Counted from the stretch's first letter, positions 7,744-14,580 are shown. The stretch: 14,580 nucleotides of DNA from JAHQVK01 sp039819565 (GCA_039819565.1 JBCBRU010000172.1:1-14580), one strand, 5' to 3'. Notes: generated by a model from the letters alone, not told the origin. Translations and numbers: made by a program.

Positions 7744-8549
7744 GACCCTGTCCCTTCTCCCAGCGACGCAAACACGCTCGCCGGAGGCGGCTCGAGCTCC
7801 GCCACCCGGTCGAAGAACGCACGCACCATGGGATGGTCCGCGCTCCGGACGTGGTCGAGCGAACCGTCAGCAATGATGTGACCCTTGTGAAGCATGACCA
7901 CTCGATCTGCGATGAGCTCGACGCTAGCGAGCTCGTGCGTGACCACCACGACCGACATCTGAAAGCGATCTCGGAGGGCGATGAGGAGGTTGTCGAGCTG
8001 AGCTGCGGTGATGGGATCCAACCCCGCCGAGGGCTCGTCGCAGAACAAGACCTCGGGGTCGAGGGCCATGGCTCGGGCCAGGCCCGCTCTCTTCTTCATG
8101 CCCCCGGACAGCTCCGACGGGAACAGCTGGCCGGCGTGCGAGAGCTCGACGAGGGCCAACTTCATACGCACGATTTCGTCGATCACGTCCTTGGGGAGGC
8201 TTGGATCCTGCTTGAGCGGCAAAGCGACGTTTTCGTGCACGGTGAGTGAGTTGAGCAGAGCGCTCCCCTGAAAGAGGATGCCTACTCGACGCAGGACCCG
8301 CTCTCGGGCCGCTTCGTCGAGGTTGGGGAGGTCCTCGCCGAGGAGCCGAACCTCCCCTCCCGCGGGGCGGATCATCCCGATCATGTGCTTGAGCAGGGTG
8401 CTCTTGCCGCTGCCGGAGCCCCCCAGAATCACCCGGATCTCGCTCGGCTTCACGTCGACGTCGATCCCCTGGAGAATCGTACGGGGCCCGTAGCGGGCGA
8501 TCAGTTTCGACACCGACACGGTCGAAGGCGGGCGAGCGGCCGAGCTCAT
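7734..8549 (-). CDS. mlaF: MlaF-type ABC transporter ATP-binding protein
   Basis: This ATPase drives the MCE lipid transporter from the cytoplasmic face. The protein has 271 residues from the ATG at 8549. Walker A is GGSGSGKST at 43-51, the Q-loop Gln is at 94 (ILFQGSALLNSLTVHENVALPL, typical of MlaF), the signature is LSGGM at 147-151, Walker B is VLFCDEP at 167-173 with catalytic Glu172, and the H-loop His is at 205. The frame stays open 58 codons further upstream, but that stretch is Arg/Ala/Ser-rich and unlike the family, so the ATG at 8549 is preferred even though no Shine-Dalgarno precedes it. Its usual permease partner mlaE is not adjacent but lies 5.4 kb away at 13905. Confidence 0.95.
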   Translation of the reverse strand: MSSAARPPSTVSVSKLIARYGPRTILQGIDVDVKPSEIRVILGGSGSGKSTLLKHMIGMIRPAGGEVRLLGEDLPNLDEAARERVLRRVGILFQGSALLNSLTVHENVALPLKQDPSLPKDVIDEIVRMKLALVELSHAGQLFPSELSGGMKKRAGLARAMALDPEVLFCDEPSAGLDPITAAQLDNLLIALRDRFQMSVVVVTHELASVELIADRVVMLHKGHIIADGSLDHVRSADHPMVRAFFDRVAELEPPPASVFASLGEGTGSWS

Positions 8550-8784
8550 CGCGACACTTGGTATTGCAGCGTACTTGGCGCCCTGGGCAAAGAAGGAACC
8601 TGGGCTCGCGGCGGCACGCAGTCGTGGATGCGTCCGATGCGCGACCGACCGGCTCGGCGCCAGCATTTTGACGCTGCGGGCCGCGGGCTCGCGCGGAGAA
8701 CTGCGAGCTCTCCCTCGAGTCAACCTGGGCTTCAGCGGCTACGGGTTGACTCATTCGTTCCCTCCGCCTTTTGACCACAAGGTC
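8550..8784. promoter_or_regulatory. Divergent intergenic region between mlaF and the M28 peptidase gene
   Basis: These 235 nt separate the two divergent starts and should hold promoters for both directions. A perfect 9-bp inverted repeat, GAGTCAACC at 8717-8725 and GGTTGACTC at 8744-8752, has an 18-nt spacer. Each arm carries TTGACT reading outward, a -35-like element on each strand. No convincing -10 element is seen at the right spacing on either side, so the promoters themselves are not placed. The palindrome is a candidate operator for a dimeric regulator. Confidence 0.4.
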
Positions 8785-10185
8785 ATGCTCAACGTCTGGT
8801 TCGGGCTCGCCCTCGCTGCCGCCCCGCCCTCACTGGATGCCGAAATTCGAGATCTACAGGCGGCCGCGGTCCCCGACCGCACCGCGTACGCCCTGATCGA
8901 GAGCCTGACCACCGAGGTCGGCCCCCGTCTCGCGGGCTCCGAGGCCGAGGCCCGAGGCCGAGCGTGGGCGGTAGCCAAGCTGAAGAGCCTGGGCTTTCAG
9001 AACGTGCGGATCGAGACCACGCCCTTGGAAGGCTGGGCGCGAGGACGCGAAAAGGCCCGGATCCTTTCCCCCTTCCCGCAGCGGCTGGCCGTCACCGCCC
9101 TGGGGCACAGCCAGCCCACTCCGCCCGAGGGCATCGAGGCCGAGGTCATCCGCTTCGAGACCCTCACTGCGCTCAAGGAAGCGCCGAAGGATAGCTTGCG
9201 AGGCAAGATCGCTTTCATCGACCTGGCCATGCCCAAGACCCAGGACGGCTCGAGCTACGGCGCGGTGGTCGCCATACGTTCCCTCGGGCCCTCGACGGCG
9301 GCGAGGAAGGGGGCGGCCGCGCTTCTCATCCGCAGCGTGGGCACGGACCAGCATCGCTTCCCCCACACCGGGATGCTTCGCTACGCCGACGACGCGCCCC
9401 GGATTCCCTCGGCCGCGATCTCGGCCCCCGACGCGGACCAGCTGGGCCGGATCTACGCCATGGGCAAGACCATCCGCATCCGCCTCGACCTCCAGACCCG
9501 TCCCCTCGGGGCTCGGGAGACCGGAAACGTCATCGGAGAGATCCGCGGCACCACGCATCCCGAGGAGATCATCCTGGTGGGCGCACACCTGGACAGCTGG
9601 GATCTCGGCACCGGAGCGGTGGATGACGGGGCGGGCTGCGGCATCGTCATGGCCGCCGCCAAGCTCATCCTCTCCTCCGCCCCCCGTCGCCCCGCGCGCA
9701 CCCTCCGCGTGGTCTTGTTCGGGGCGGAGGAGGTTGGACTCATCGGCGCCAAGGCCTACGCCAAGGCGCACGCGGCGGAGCTCCCCCTTCACCGCCTGGC
9801 CATGGAGTCGGACTTCGGCGCGCAGCCGGTGTACCGGATCTCGGGTCGGGTGGGGGACGGCGGATGGCCCGGGGTGGAGGCCTTTCGTCAGAGCCACCTC
9901 GCCCGACTTCGGATCATTCCCGGTGAGAACGGCCGGGCCGGGGGCCCGGATCTGTACCCGCTCCGGGGAGAGGTCCCCATCCTGGGTCTCGATCAGGACG
10001 GACGGGACTACTTCGACCTTCACCACACCGCGGACGACACCCTCGACAAGATCGACGCCGCGAGCCTCTCTCAAAACGTCGCTGCCTACGCCTCCGTGAT
10101 GTGGTGGGCCTCCGAGACCGGGGTCGATCTTCGTACCGAGCTCGAGGCCGATGAGGCGCGGGCCCGTCCCACCCCGGTGCGCTGA
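8785..10185 (+). CDS. Exported M28 family zinc peptidase, carboxypeptidase Q-like, with PA domain
   Basis: The protein has 466 residues. A short N-terminal hydrophobic segment (VWFGLALAAA) is probably a signal peptide, though it lacks basic residues. An N-terminal helical part is followed by a PA-type insert at about 90-240. The catalytic core has zinc ligands in AHLDSWD (His268, Asp270), DDGAG (Asp280), AEE (catalytic Glu315, ligand Glu316), ESDFG (Asp343) and DLHHTADD (His413/414). The spacing and wording closely resemble mammalian plasma glutamate carboxypeptidase (CPQ), a dipeptidase. The dinuclear site is complete, so activity as an aminopeptidase or dipeptidase on exported substrates is expected. 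The ATG at 8785 is chosen because the upstream open frame (to 8575) does not resemble the family and would bury the signal. The pyrophosphatase gene follows after 11 nt. Confidence 0.92.
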   Translation: MLNVWFGLALAAAPPSLDAEIRDLQAAAVPDRTAYALIESLTTEVGPRLAGSEAEARGRAWAVAKLKSLGFQNVRIETTPLEGWARGREKARILSPFPQRLAVTALGHSQPTPPEGIEAEVIRFETLTALKEAPKDSLRGKIAFIDLAMPKTQDGSSYGAVVAIRSLGPSTAARKGAAALLIRSVGTDQHRFPHTGMLRYADDAPRIPSAAISAPDADQLGRIYAMGKTIRIRLDLQTRPLGARETGNVIGEIRGTTHPEEIILVGAHLDSWDLGTGAVDDGAGCGIVMAAAKLILSSAPRRPARTLRVVLFGAEEVGLIGAKAYAKAHAAELPLHRLAMESDFGAQPVYRISGRVGDGGWPGVEAFRQSHLARLRIIPGENGRAGGPDLYPLRGEVPILGLDQDGRDYFDLHHTADDTLDKIDAASLSQNVAAYASVMWWASETGVDLRTELEADEARARPTPVR

Positions 10186-10190
10186 GGAGA
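10184..10190 (+). promoter_or_regulatory. Ribosome binding site fixing the pyrophosphatase start
   Basis: GAGGAGA lies 6 nt before the ATG at 10197 and overlaps the stop of the peptidase gene. It is one of the strongest Shine-Dalgarno matches in the window. It supports translation from 10197, which is the start that includes the lipoprotein signal. Confidence 0.75.
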
Positions 10191-10196
10191 AGAGCC

Positions 10197-11270
10197 ATGT
10201 CGATGCGACGGTCGTGCATTCATACCGGTTGGGCCCTGGCGATTCTGCTCACCGGCTGTCCGGCCCCGGCCCGCTCGGTGCAGGTCTCTCCTCGTTTCGA
10301 AGGGGTGTATTTCGTGGGTCACCTCACGCCCGACACCGACTCCATCGCCTCCGCGCTTGGGGCCGCCTGGTTCTTCGGCGGCATCGCGGCCCGCTCCGGG
10401 CCCATGAACGCGGAGAGCCGCTACCTCCTCGAGCGCTTCGGGGTGGCTCCCCCGCGCCTCATCGAGGACTGGACCGGGCTTCGCGTGTTCTTGCTGGATC
10501 ACAATCAGACCACCCAGGCCCCGCCCCATCTCCACGGCCGTCAGATCGCCGGCGTCATCGACCACCACGCTCTACGCGAGCAGGCCTTCGTGACCGAGGC
10601 GCCCATCCTGATTGACATCAGGCCCTGGGGCAGCACGTGCACCCTCCTCGCCGACCGGATGCTCGCGGCGGGTCGAGCCATTCCGGAGGACGTCGCCGGT
10701 GTGCTCCTGGGGGGCATTCTCTCGGACACCCTCCACCTCAGCTCTCCCACCACCACGGAAGCCGACCGGCGCATGGTGCCGGTATTGGCCGGTCGCGCCG
10801 GTCTTTCGGGGACCACCGATCTCTTCGAGGGGATGATGCGGGCCAAATCGGACCTCTCCGGGCTCACGGCCGTGGAGGTGCTCACCGTCGATTTCAAGGT
10901 CTACGTCCTGGGGGGCCTTCGGGTGGGGGTGGGGGTGGCGGAGACGATCACCCCTGAGGAGGTGCTGAGTCGGCAGACCGAGCTCATCGAAGCCATGGCG
11001 AAGGTCAGGCGGGACCGCCAGCTGGACCTTCTCTATTTCGCGGTCACCGACGTCGTCCGCAAGCGGATGCACCTCGTGGGGGCCGGCGAGGATGAGAGAC
11101 GGCTCGCGGCCCGCGCCTTCGAGGCGGCGCTCGCCTCCGGGGAGACCCCGGAGGCCCAGAGGCGGGTTCTCGAGGGCGTGACCTCACGCAAGCGTCAGCT
11201 CGTCCCGGCCCTGGAGCGGGCCCTTCGGTCGCCGACGAAATCGGGCGCTGCCGACGCGCCGCCCAAGTAG
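10197..11270 (+). CDS. Family II (DHH/DHHA2) manganese-dependent inorganic pyrophosphatase with lipoprotein signal
   Basis: The protein has 357 residues. The core from about residue 36 is a family II pyrophosphatase, which hydrolyses PPi to two phosphates. The metal ligands are intact: His42, Asp46 and Asp48 in GHLTPDTDS, Asp101 in LLDHN, His123 in DHH, and Asp177 in SDT. Substrate-binding Lys234 (VDFK) and Arg331/Lys332 (SRKRQLVP) align with Lys205, Arg295 and Lys296 of the Bacillus subtilis enzyme, recalled from memory. GSTCTLL and SSPTTT are also typical. Unusually, residues 1-21 form a lipoprotein signal: basic MSMRR, hydrophobic WALAILLTG, lipobox LTGC with Cys21, then a short linker. 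Family II enzymes normally begin directly at the first GH motif and are cytoplasmic. The strong ribosome site supports this start. It is probably co-transcribed with the exported peptidase upstream. Confidence 0.92.
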   Translation: MSMRRSCIHTGWALAILLTGCPAPARSVQVSPRFEGVYFVGHLTPDTDSIASALGAAWFFGGIAARSGPMNAESRYLLERFGVAPPRLIEDWTGLRVFLLDHNQTTQAPPHLHGRQIAGVIDHHALREQAFVTEAPILIDIRPWGSTCTLLADRMLAAGRAIPEDVAGVLLGGILSDTLHLSSPTTTEADRRMVPVLAGRAGLSGTTDLFEGMMRAKSDLSGLTAVEVLTVDFKVYVLGGLRVGVGVAETITPEEVLSRQTELIEAMAKVRRDRQLDLLYFAVTDVVRKRMHLVGAGEDERRLAARAFEAALASGETPEAQRRVLEGVTSRKRQLVPALERALRSPTKSGAADAPPK

Positions 11271-11351
11271 CGCTCGAGAGCACCTAGGCGACGCGATCGA
11301 CGAACACTCGGACGGATAGCGAAAGCATGCGAACCCGTGTCCTGCTTCGCG

Positions 11352-11380
11352 TTGACTGGCCGCTCGTCCCTGCCTAACGG
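11352..11380 (+). promoter_or_regulatory. Candidate promoter for the cytochrome c gene
   Basis: TTGACT at 11352-11357 is followed after 17 nt by TAACGG at 11375-11380. The -35 fits a housekeeping consensus well; the -10 is weak. It lies in the 137-nt gap between the pyrophosphatase and cytochrome genes, where a promoter would be expected, about 28 nt upstream of the ATG at 11408. Confidence 0.35.
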
Positions 11381-11384
11381 CACC

Positions 11385-11405
11385 ATGTCTCTGATTTTGG
11401 GGTAA
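11385..11405 (+). promoter_or_regulatory. Six-codon leader reading frame before the cytochrome c gene
   Basis: ATG at 11385 opens MSLILG and stops at TAA 11403-11405, 2 nt before the cytochrome ATG. The GGGG that would serve as the cytochrome ribosome site (11399-11402) lies inside it. It could couple translation, or it may be chance; nothing else supports it. Confidence 0.2.
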
Positions 11406-11407
11406 AC

Positions 11408-12208
11408 ATGACTACGAAGTATTCCGTCTCGACCGTGGTGGCTCTCTTGGCCGCGGCTGCCCTCGCCGGCGGCTGCGACAGCGAGTACGCCGCCAAGTAC
11501 AAGTACCCGACCACGCCCGCGAAGGAGGTGCCGGCGGGTACTCTCCCCAAGAAAGAGAAGAAGGCCCCCGTCGCGGTGGCCAAGGCGAAGTCGGCCGCTC
11601 CCAAGGCGGCCGAGACCAAACCGGCGGCTCCGAAGGCGGCCGAGACCAAGCCGGCCGCCCCCAAACCAGCGGAGGCGCCGGCAGCCGACAAGGCTCCAGC
11701 CGCAGAGCCCGCCGAGGTCGCAGCCGCGCCCGAAGCTACCGAGGCTGCTGCCACTGAAGAGGCTGCTGCCGCCGAAGAGGCGCCCGCCGGAGGCGAGGCG
11801 GTGGCCGCCATCGACCCCGCCACCATGAAACTGGGCGAGCAGACCTACGCCGTGTGCATGGCTTGCCACCAAGCGACCGGGCTGGGTCTCGCCGGCGCGT
11901 TCCCACCGCTCGTCGGCTCCGAGTGGGTTTTGGGCGATCCCGCCCGTCCCATCGCCATCGTCATCAACGGCCTGATGGGTGAGATCGAGGTCAAAGGGAC
12001 CAAATACAATAACGTGATGGCCGGCCTCGGCGGGGCCCTCAAGGACGAGCAGATCGCCGCTGTTCTGACCTACGTGCGGAACTCTTGGGGCAACTCGGCC
12101 CCGGCCGTCGACGTCGCCCTCGTCACCGCCATCCGCGAAGAGCTGAAAGGCACCTCCATGTGGAACGGAGGGGACGCCGTCACCGCGTTCGCCGAAGGTC
12201 GTAAGTAG
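11408..12208 (+). CDS. Monoheme c-type cytochrome lipoprotein with Ala/Pro/Lys repeat linker
   Basis: The protein has 266 residues. A signal peptide with lipobox LAGGC places the lipidated Cys at 23, so the protein is membrane-anchored on the periplasmic side. Residues 50-135 are a low-complexity Ala/Pro/Lys/Glu linker containing a 10-residue repeat (AAPKAAETKP). The globular domain at about 138-232 is a class I cytochrome c, with CMACH at 150-154 binding heme and FPPLVGSEWVLG after it. INGLMGEIEVKGTKYNNVMAGLGG has Met204 as likely axial ligand, followed by QIAAVLTYVRNSWGN. This matches the c-domains attached to nitrite reductases and oxidases. It would shuttle electrons between periplasmic redox partners; the partners are unknown. 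The extra C-terminal 35 residues are not recognised. The ATG at 11408 has GGGG 5 nt upstream. Confidence 0.93.
   Translation: MTTKYSVSTVVALLAAAALAGGCDSEYAAKYKYPTTPAKEVPAGTLPKKEKKAPVAVAKAKSAAPKAAETKPAAPKAAETKPAAPKPAEAPAADKAPAAEPAEVAAAPEATEAAATEEAAAAEEAPAGGEAVAAIDPATMKLGEQTYAVCMACHQATGLGLAGAFPPLVGSEWVLGDPARPIAIVINGLMGEIEVKGTKYNNVMAGLGGALKDEQIAAVLTYVRNSWGNSAPAVDVALVTAIREELKGTSMWNGGDAVTAFAEGRK
11594..11674 (+). repeat. Short tandem coding repeat in the cytochrome linker
   Basis: A 30-nt unit encoding AAPKAAETKP occurs twice in full (11594-11623, 11624-11653) and a third time in part (to about 11674). The copies differ at third codon positions, so the protein repeat is kept while the DNA has drifted. 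It forms part of the flexible tether between the lipid anchor and the heme domain. Confidence 0.8.
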
Positions 12209-12271
12209 CGCAGCGCCACGCAGCGCCCTCTCTCCCTTCCCTAGGAGAGTCGCCCGCGCCACGGTCGCCCC
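12209..12271 (+). other. Short gap between cytochrome and oxidoreductase genes with small repeats
   Basis: A 9-bp direct repeat (CGCAGCGCC) occurs at 12209-12217 and 12219-12227. CTCTCC (12230-12235) and GGAGAG (12244-12249) could pair as a 6-bp stem with an 8-nt loop. There is no T-run, so this is not a convincing terminator. No promoter is evident. Confidence 0.4.
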
Positions 12272-13897
12272 GTGCTGGGTGAATCTTATAAGCGCGCAAA
12301 CCTCGACGAAGACTACGACGCCCTCGTCATCGGCTCCGGGATCGGGGGCCTCGCGACCGCGGCCTTTCTCGGTGATCACGGTCGAAGGGTCCTTGTCCTC
12401 GAGAGGCACTACACGGCCGGTGGGTACACCCACGTGTTTCGGCGTCCCGGCTACGAGTGGGACGTCGGCGTCCATTACATCGGCCAGATGCACCCCCGAA
12501 GCCTGCTTCGACGGGCCTTCGACGTACTCACCGGAGGCGAGCTGGAGTGGGCGGACATGGGCGAGGTCTACGACACGATCGTCATTGATGGAGACCGCTA
12601 CCCCTTCCGCGCCGGCAAGCGAAATTTCAAAGAGGGGCTCCTCGATCACTTCCCGAAGGCTGGAGCGGTCCTCGATCGATACCTGGAACTCGTCAAGGAG
12701 GCGGCCAAGGCCGCCCTTCCCTTCTACGGGGAAAAGGTGCTCCCAGGGCCGGTCTCGATGGTGGCGGGAGGTCTCCTTCGCCGCAACATGCTCAAGCACG
12801 CGCGACGTACGGTGCACGAGGTCCTGAGCGAACTCACCGACGACGCGCGCCTACGGGCGGTCCTGTGCGGACAGTTTGGCGACTACGGACTCCCTCCCCA
12901 GCAAGCTAGCTTCTCGATGCACGCCGCCGTGGTGAATCACTACCTCGGTGGGGGAGCCTACCCGGTGGGAGGCTCAGGCCGTATCGCCGAGACCATTCTC
13001 CCGAGGATCGAAGCGGCGGGAGGACGTGTCCTCACCTCGGCCGAGGTCACCGAGATCCTGATCCACCGAGGCAAAGCGGTCGGAGTGAAGATGGCCGACG
13101 GCCGCGAGCTGACCTGCCCCATCGTCGTCAGCGACGCGGGGGCCAGCAATACCTTCGAGCGCCTTCTCCCCGCCCCATCTCGCCCCAAGAAGATCAGCGG
13201 GGGACTCGCCGCGGTCCGGCCCTCCGTGGCTCACGCCTCGATCTATCTCGGCTTCGAGGGGACCGCCGAAACCCTCGGGCTGTCCCGCTCCAATATCTGG
13301 CGCTACCCTCACGACGACTTTGACAAAGCCATTGGCGACTACCTCGCCGACGACCAGGCCCCGCTCCCCCTCGCCTATCTCTCCTTTCCTTCGGCCAAGG
13401 ACCCGAGCTTCGAGTCGCGCTATCCCGGCAAGTCCACCGTCGAGGTGGTCACGCTCGCTCCCTATGAGCGCTTCGCCGCCTGGTCGGACAAGCGCTGGAA
13501 AAAACGCGGGGAGGACTACGAATCCAAAAAGGCGGCCCTCTCCGAGCGCCTTCTCGAGGCCCTCTACGCCGAACACCCTCAGCTCGAAGCTCACCTGGAC
13601 CACGCGGAGCTGTCGACGCCGCTGTCGACCCAGCACTTCGCAGGCTTCGCGGACGGCGAGATCTACGGACTCGAGCACACGCCCACCCGCTTCGAGCAAA
13701 CCTGGCTCCGGCCCAAGACCCCGATCTCGGGGCTCTACCTCACCGGCTCCGACGTGTGCACGGCAGGGGTCGGAGGCGCGCTCATGGGGGGCGTCCTCAC
13801 CGCCTCGGCGCTGACCGGAAAGAACCTGATCGGGGCCCTCGCGAAGCAGCCCTCGAAACCCGTGAACGCGGAGATGAACCCTCGCTGGGCGTCTTGA
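12272..13897 (+). CDS. FAD-dependent oxidoreductase, RetSat/CrtISO/phytoene desaturase-like
   Basis: The protein has 541 residues. The N-terminal FAD-binding fold reads LVIGSGIGGLATAAFLGDHG (19-38) with Glu44 in LVLERHYTAGGYTHVF, then GYEWDVGVHYIG, wording close to all-trans-retinol 13,14-reductase (RetSat) and carotenoid isomerase relatives. The C-terminal flavin motif is GLYLTGSDVCTAGVGGALMGG at about 487-507. Such enzymes act on polyene lipids by desaturation, saturation or isomerisation; the substrate here is not known, and no other carotenoid genes are in the window. The GTG at 12272 is the only reasonable start, since an in-frame stop lies at 12242 and the next Met is residue 73; no good ribosome site is seen. 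The gene follows the cytochrome by 63 nt and ends 7 nt from the convergent mlaE. Confidence 0.88.
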   Translation: MLGESYKRANLDEDYDALVIGSGIGGLATAAFLGDHGRRVLVLERHYTAGGYTHVFRRPGYEWDVGVHYIGQMHPRSLLRRAFDVLTGGELEWADMGEVYDTIVIDGDRYPFRAGKRNFKEGLLDHFPKAGAVLDRYLELVKEAAKAALPFYGEKVLPGPVSMVAGGLLRRNMLKHARRTVHEVLSELTDDARLRAVLCGQFGDYGLPPQQASFSMHAAVVNHYLGGGAYPVGGSGRIAETILPRIEAAGGRVLTSAEVTEILIHRGKAVGVKMADGRELTCPIVVSDAGASNTFERLLPAPSRPKKISGGLAAVRPSVAHASIYLGFEGTAETLGLSRSNIWRYPHDDFDKAIGDYLADDQAPLPLAYLSFPSAKDPSFESRYPGKSTVEVVTLAPYERFAAWSDKRWKKRGEDYESKKAALSERLLEALYAEHPQLEAHLDHAELSTPLSTQHFAGFADGEIYGLEHTPTRFEQTWLRPKTPISGLYLTGSDVCTAGVGGALMGGVLTASALTGKNLIGALAKQPSKPVNAEMNPRWAS

Positions 13898-13904
13898 GGC
13901 CCGC

Positions 13905-14580
13905 TCAGAAATAGAACAGGAGTGAGGCCACGGCGTCGGCGGCGATGACGCAGAAGATCCCCGCCACCACGGAGGTGGTCGTCGAACGCCCCACCGCGTC
14001 CGAGCCTCCTTTGGTCCGGAATCCGCACAACGCGCCGACGGACACGATCAGCTGAGCGAAGAGCACGGCCTTGACCACGCCCGTCACGAGGTCCTTGAGG
14101 AGCAAGCTCCCTTCCAGCCTCTCGAAGAACGTAGTGGGACCAACATCGAGGTAAAGCACCGCGACGAGGAAGCCCCCGAAAATGCCGGCCACGTCGGCGA
14201 ACATGGTCAATAGAGGCTGCGTGATGGTGATGGCGAGGAGCTTGGGCACCACCAGGAACCGAATGGGATTGATCCCCATGGTGTCGAGGGCGTCGATCTC
14301 CTCGTTGATGACCATCGTACCGATCTCGGCCGCGACCGCGGACCCGGACCGCCCCGCCACCATAATGGCGGCCATGAGGGGCCCGAGCTCACGGGTCATC
14401 GAGATCCCGATGAGATCGACGACGAAGACGTTGGCGCCGAACTGCCGGAGCTGGGCCGCGCTCTGGAGGGCCATGGTGCCCCCCACGAGAAAGGCGATGG
14501 TCGCCACCACGGGAAGGGCCGAGGCGCCGAGATTATTCATTTCGTAGAACACCACGTTCCAGCGCATGGAGCGGGGTCGA
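13905..14580 (-). CDS. mlaE: MlaE family ABC transporter permease (5' end cut by window edge)
   Basis: This is the inner-membrane permease of the MCE phospholipid transporter. The visible part contains several hydrophobic helices and the family core: LPVVATIAFLVGGTMALQSA, MTRELGPLMAAIMVAGRSGS, AVAAEIGTMVINEEIDALDT and MGINPIRFLVVPKL, the region with the conserved acidic EExDAL helix that contacts MlaF. It ends with GALCGFRTKGGSDAVGRSTT and VVAGIFCVIAADAVASLLFYF. An ATG at 14567 exists, but the frame stays open to the window edge (RPRS before it) and the family is usually about 30-40 residues longer, so the true start probably lies outside. Its partners mlaF and mlaD are at 6709-8549 on the same strand, separated by four genes in the opposite direction. 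Confidence 0.93.
   Translation of the reverse strand, partial: RPRSMRWNVVFYEMNNLGASALPVVATIAFLVGGTMALQSAAQLRQFGANVFVVDLIGISMTRELGPLMAAIMVAGRSGSAVAAEIGTMVINEEIDALDTMGINPIRFLVVPKLLAITITQPLLTMFADVAGIFGGFLVAVLYLDVGPTTFFERLEGSLLLKDLVTGVVKAVLFAQLIVSVGALCGFRTKGGSDAVGRSTTTSVVAGIFCVIAADAVASLLFYF

Noticed and set aside
8575..8784. Upstream extension of the M28 peptidase to an ATG at 8575
   Set aside because: The extra 70 residues are Arg/Ala-rich with no family similarity, would put the hydrophobic signal segment internally, and cover the divergent palindrome.
8854..10074. Minus-strand open frame of 406 codons opposite the M28 peptidase
   Set aside because: The plus-strand peptidase has complete catalytic motifs across the same span. 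The antisense translation is low-complexity with no recognisable motif.
11195..12817. Long minus-strand open frame (540 codons) opposite the cytochrome and oxidoreductase genes
   Set aside because: It lies antisense to two well-supported genes, is Gly/Arg/Leu low-complexity opposite the cytochrome linker, and shows no domain. It is a by-product of high GC content.

Overview
This is a GC-rich, gene-dense bacterial contig end. It carries a Hanks-type membrane Ser/Thr kinase beside a secreted TPR protein, several lipoproteins, an MCE/Mla-type lipid-transport locus and purEK. That mix suggests a Gram-negative, probably a member of Myxococcota (Deltaproteobacteria in the old sense). The assignment rests on gene content and base composition only.

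Positions 1-84 are not genomic. They read as the reverse complement of an Illumina read-through: poly-G (shown as poly-C), the first bases of P5, an 8-base index, then a TruSeq adapter with a 2-base deletion. Positions 85-358 are real kinase sequence but inverted: the N-lobe lies on the minus strand while the C-lobe starts at about 359 on the plus strand. A 24-bp perfect inverted repeat (85-108 / 346-369) bounds the block. Reversing 96-358 restores one continuous kinase frame that still lacks its first codons.

Layout. (1) Plus strand, about 359-4184: kinase, TPR/two-TM protein, YwaF/TMEM164-like membrane protein, extended SDR; the gaps are 24-31 nt. (2) Minus strand, 4258-8549: read in transcription order this is mlaF, mlaD, a PqiC-like auxiliary lipoprotein, purE, purK. 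All junctions overlap by a few bases except a 32-nt gap before purE. (3) Plus strand, 8785-13897: a carboxypeptidase Q-like M28 peptidase, a family II pyrophosphatase with a lipoprotein signal, a monoheme cytochrome c lipoprotein, and a RetSat/CrtISO-like FAD oxidoreductase. (4) Minus strand, 13905 to the window end: mlaE permease, cut by the edge. The plus-strand block therefore separates mlaE from mlaFD.

The MCE genes together would form an inner-membrane phospholipid transporter: permease MlaE, ATPase MlaF, substrate-binding MlaD and a lipoprotein reaching towards the outer membrane. purE and purK carry out the two-step AIR to CAIR conversion in purine synthesis. The most unusual gene is the pyrophosphatase at 10197-11270: it keeps all catalytic residues of a normally cytoplasmic enzyme but has an N-terminal lipobox and sits 11 nt behind a probably exported peptidase. 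No new multi-gene defence or mobile system was seen; there are no tRNA, rRNA, CRISPR or insertion-sequence signatures.
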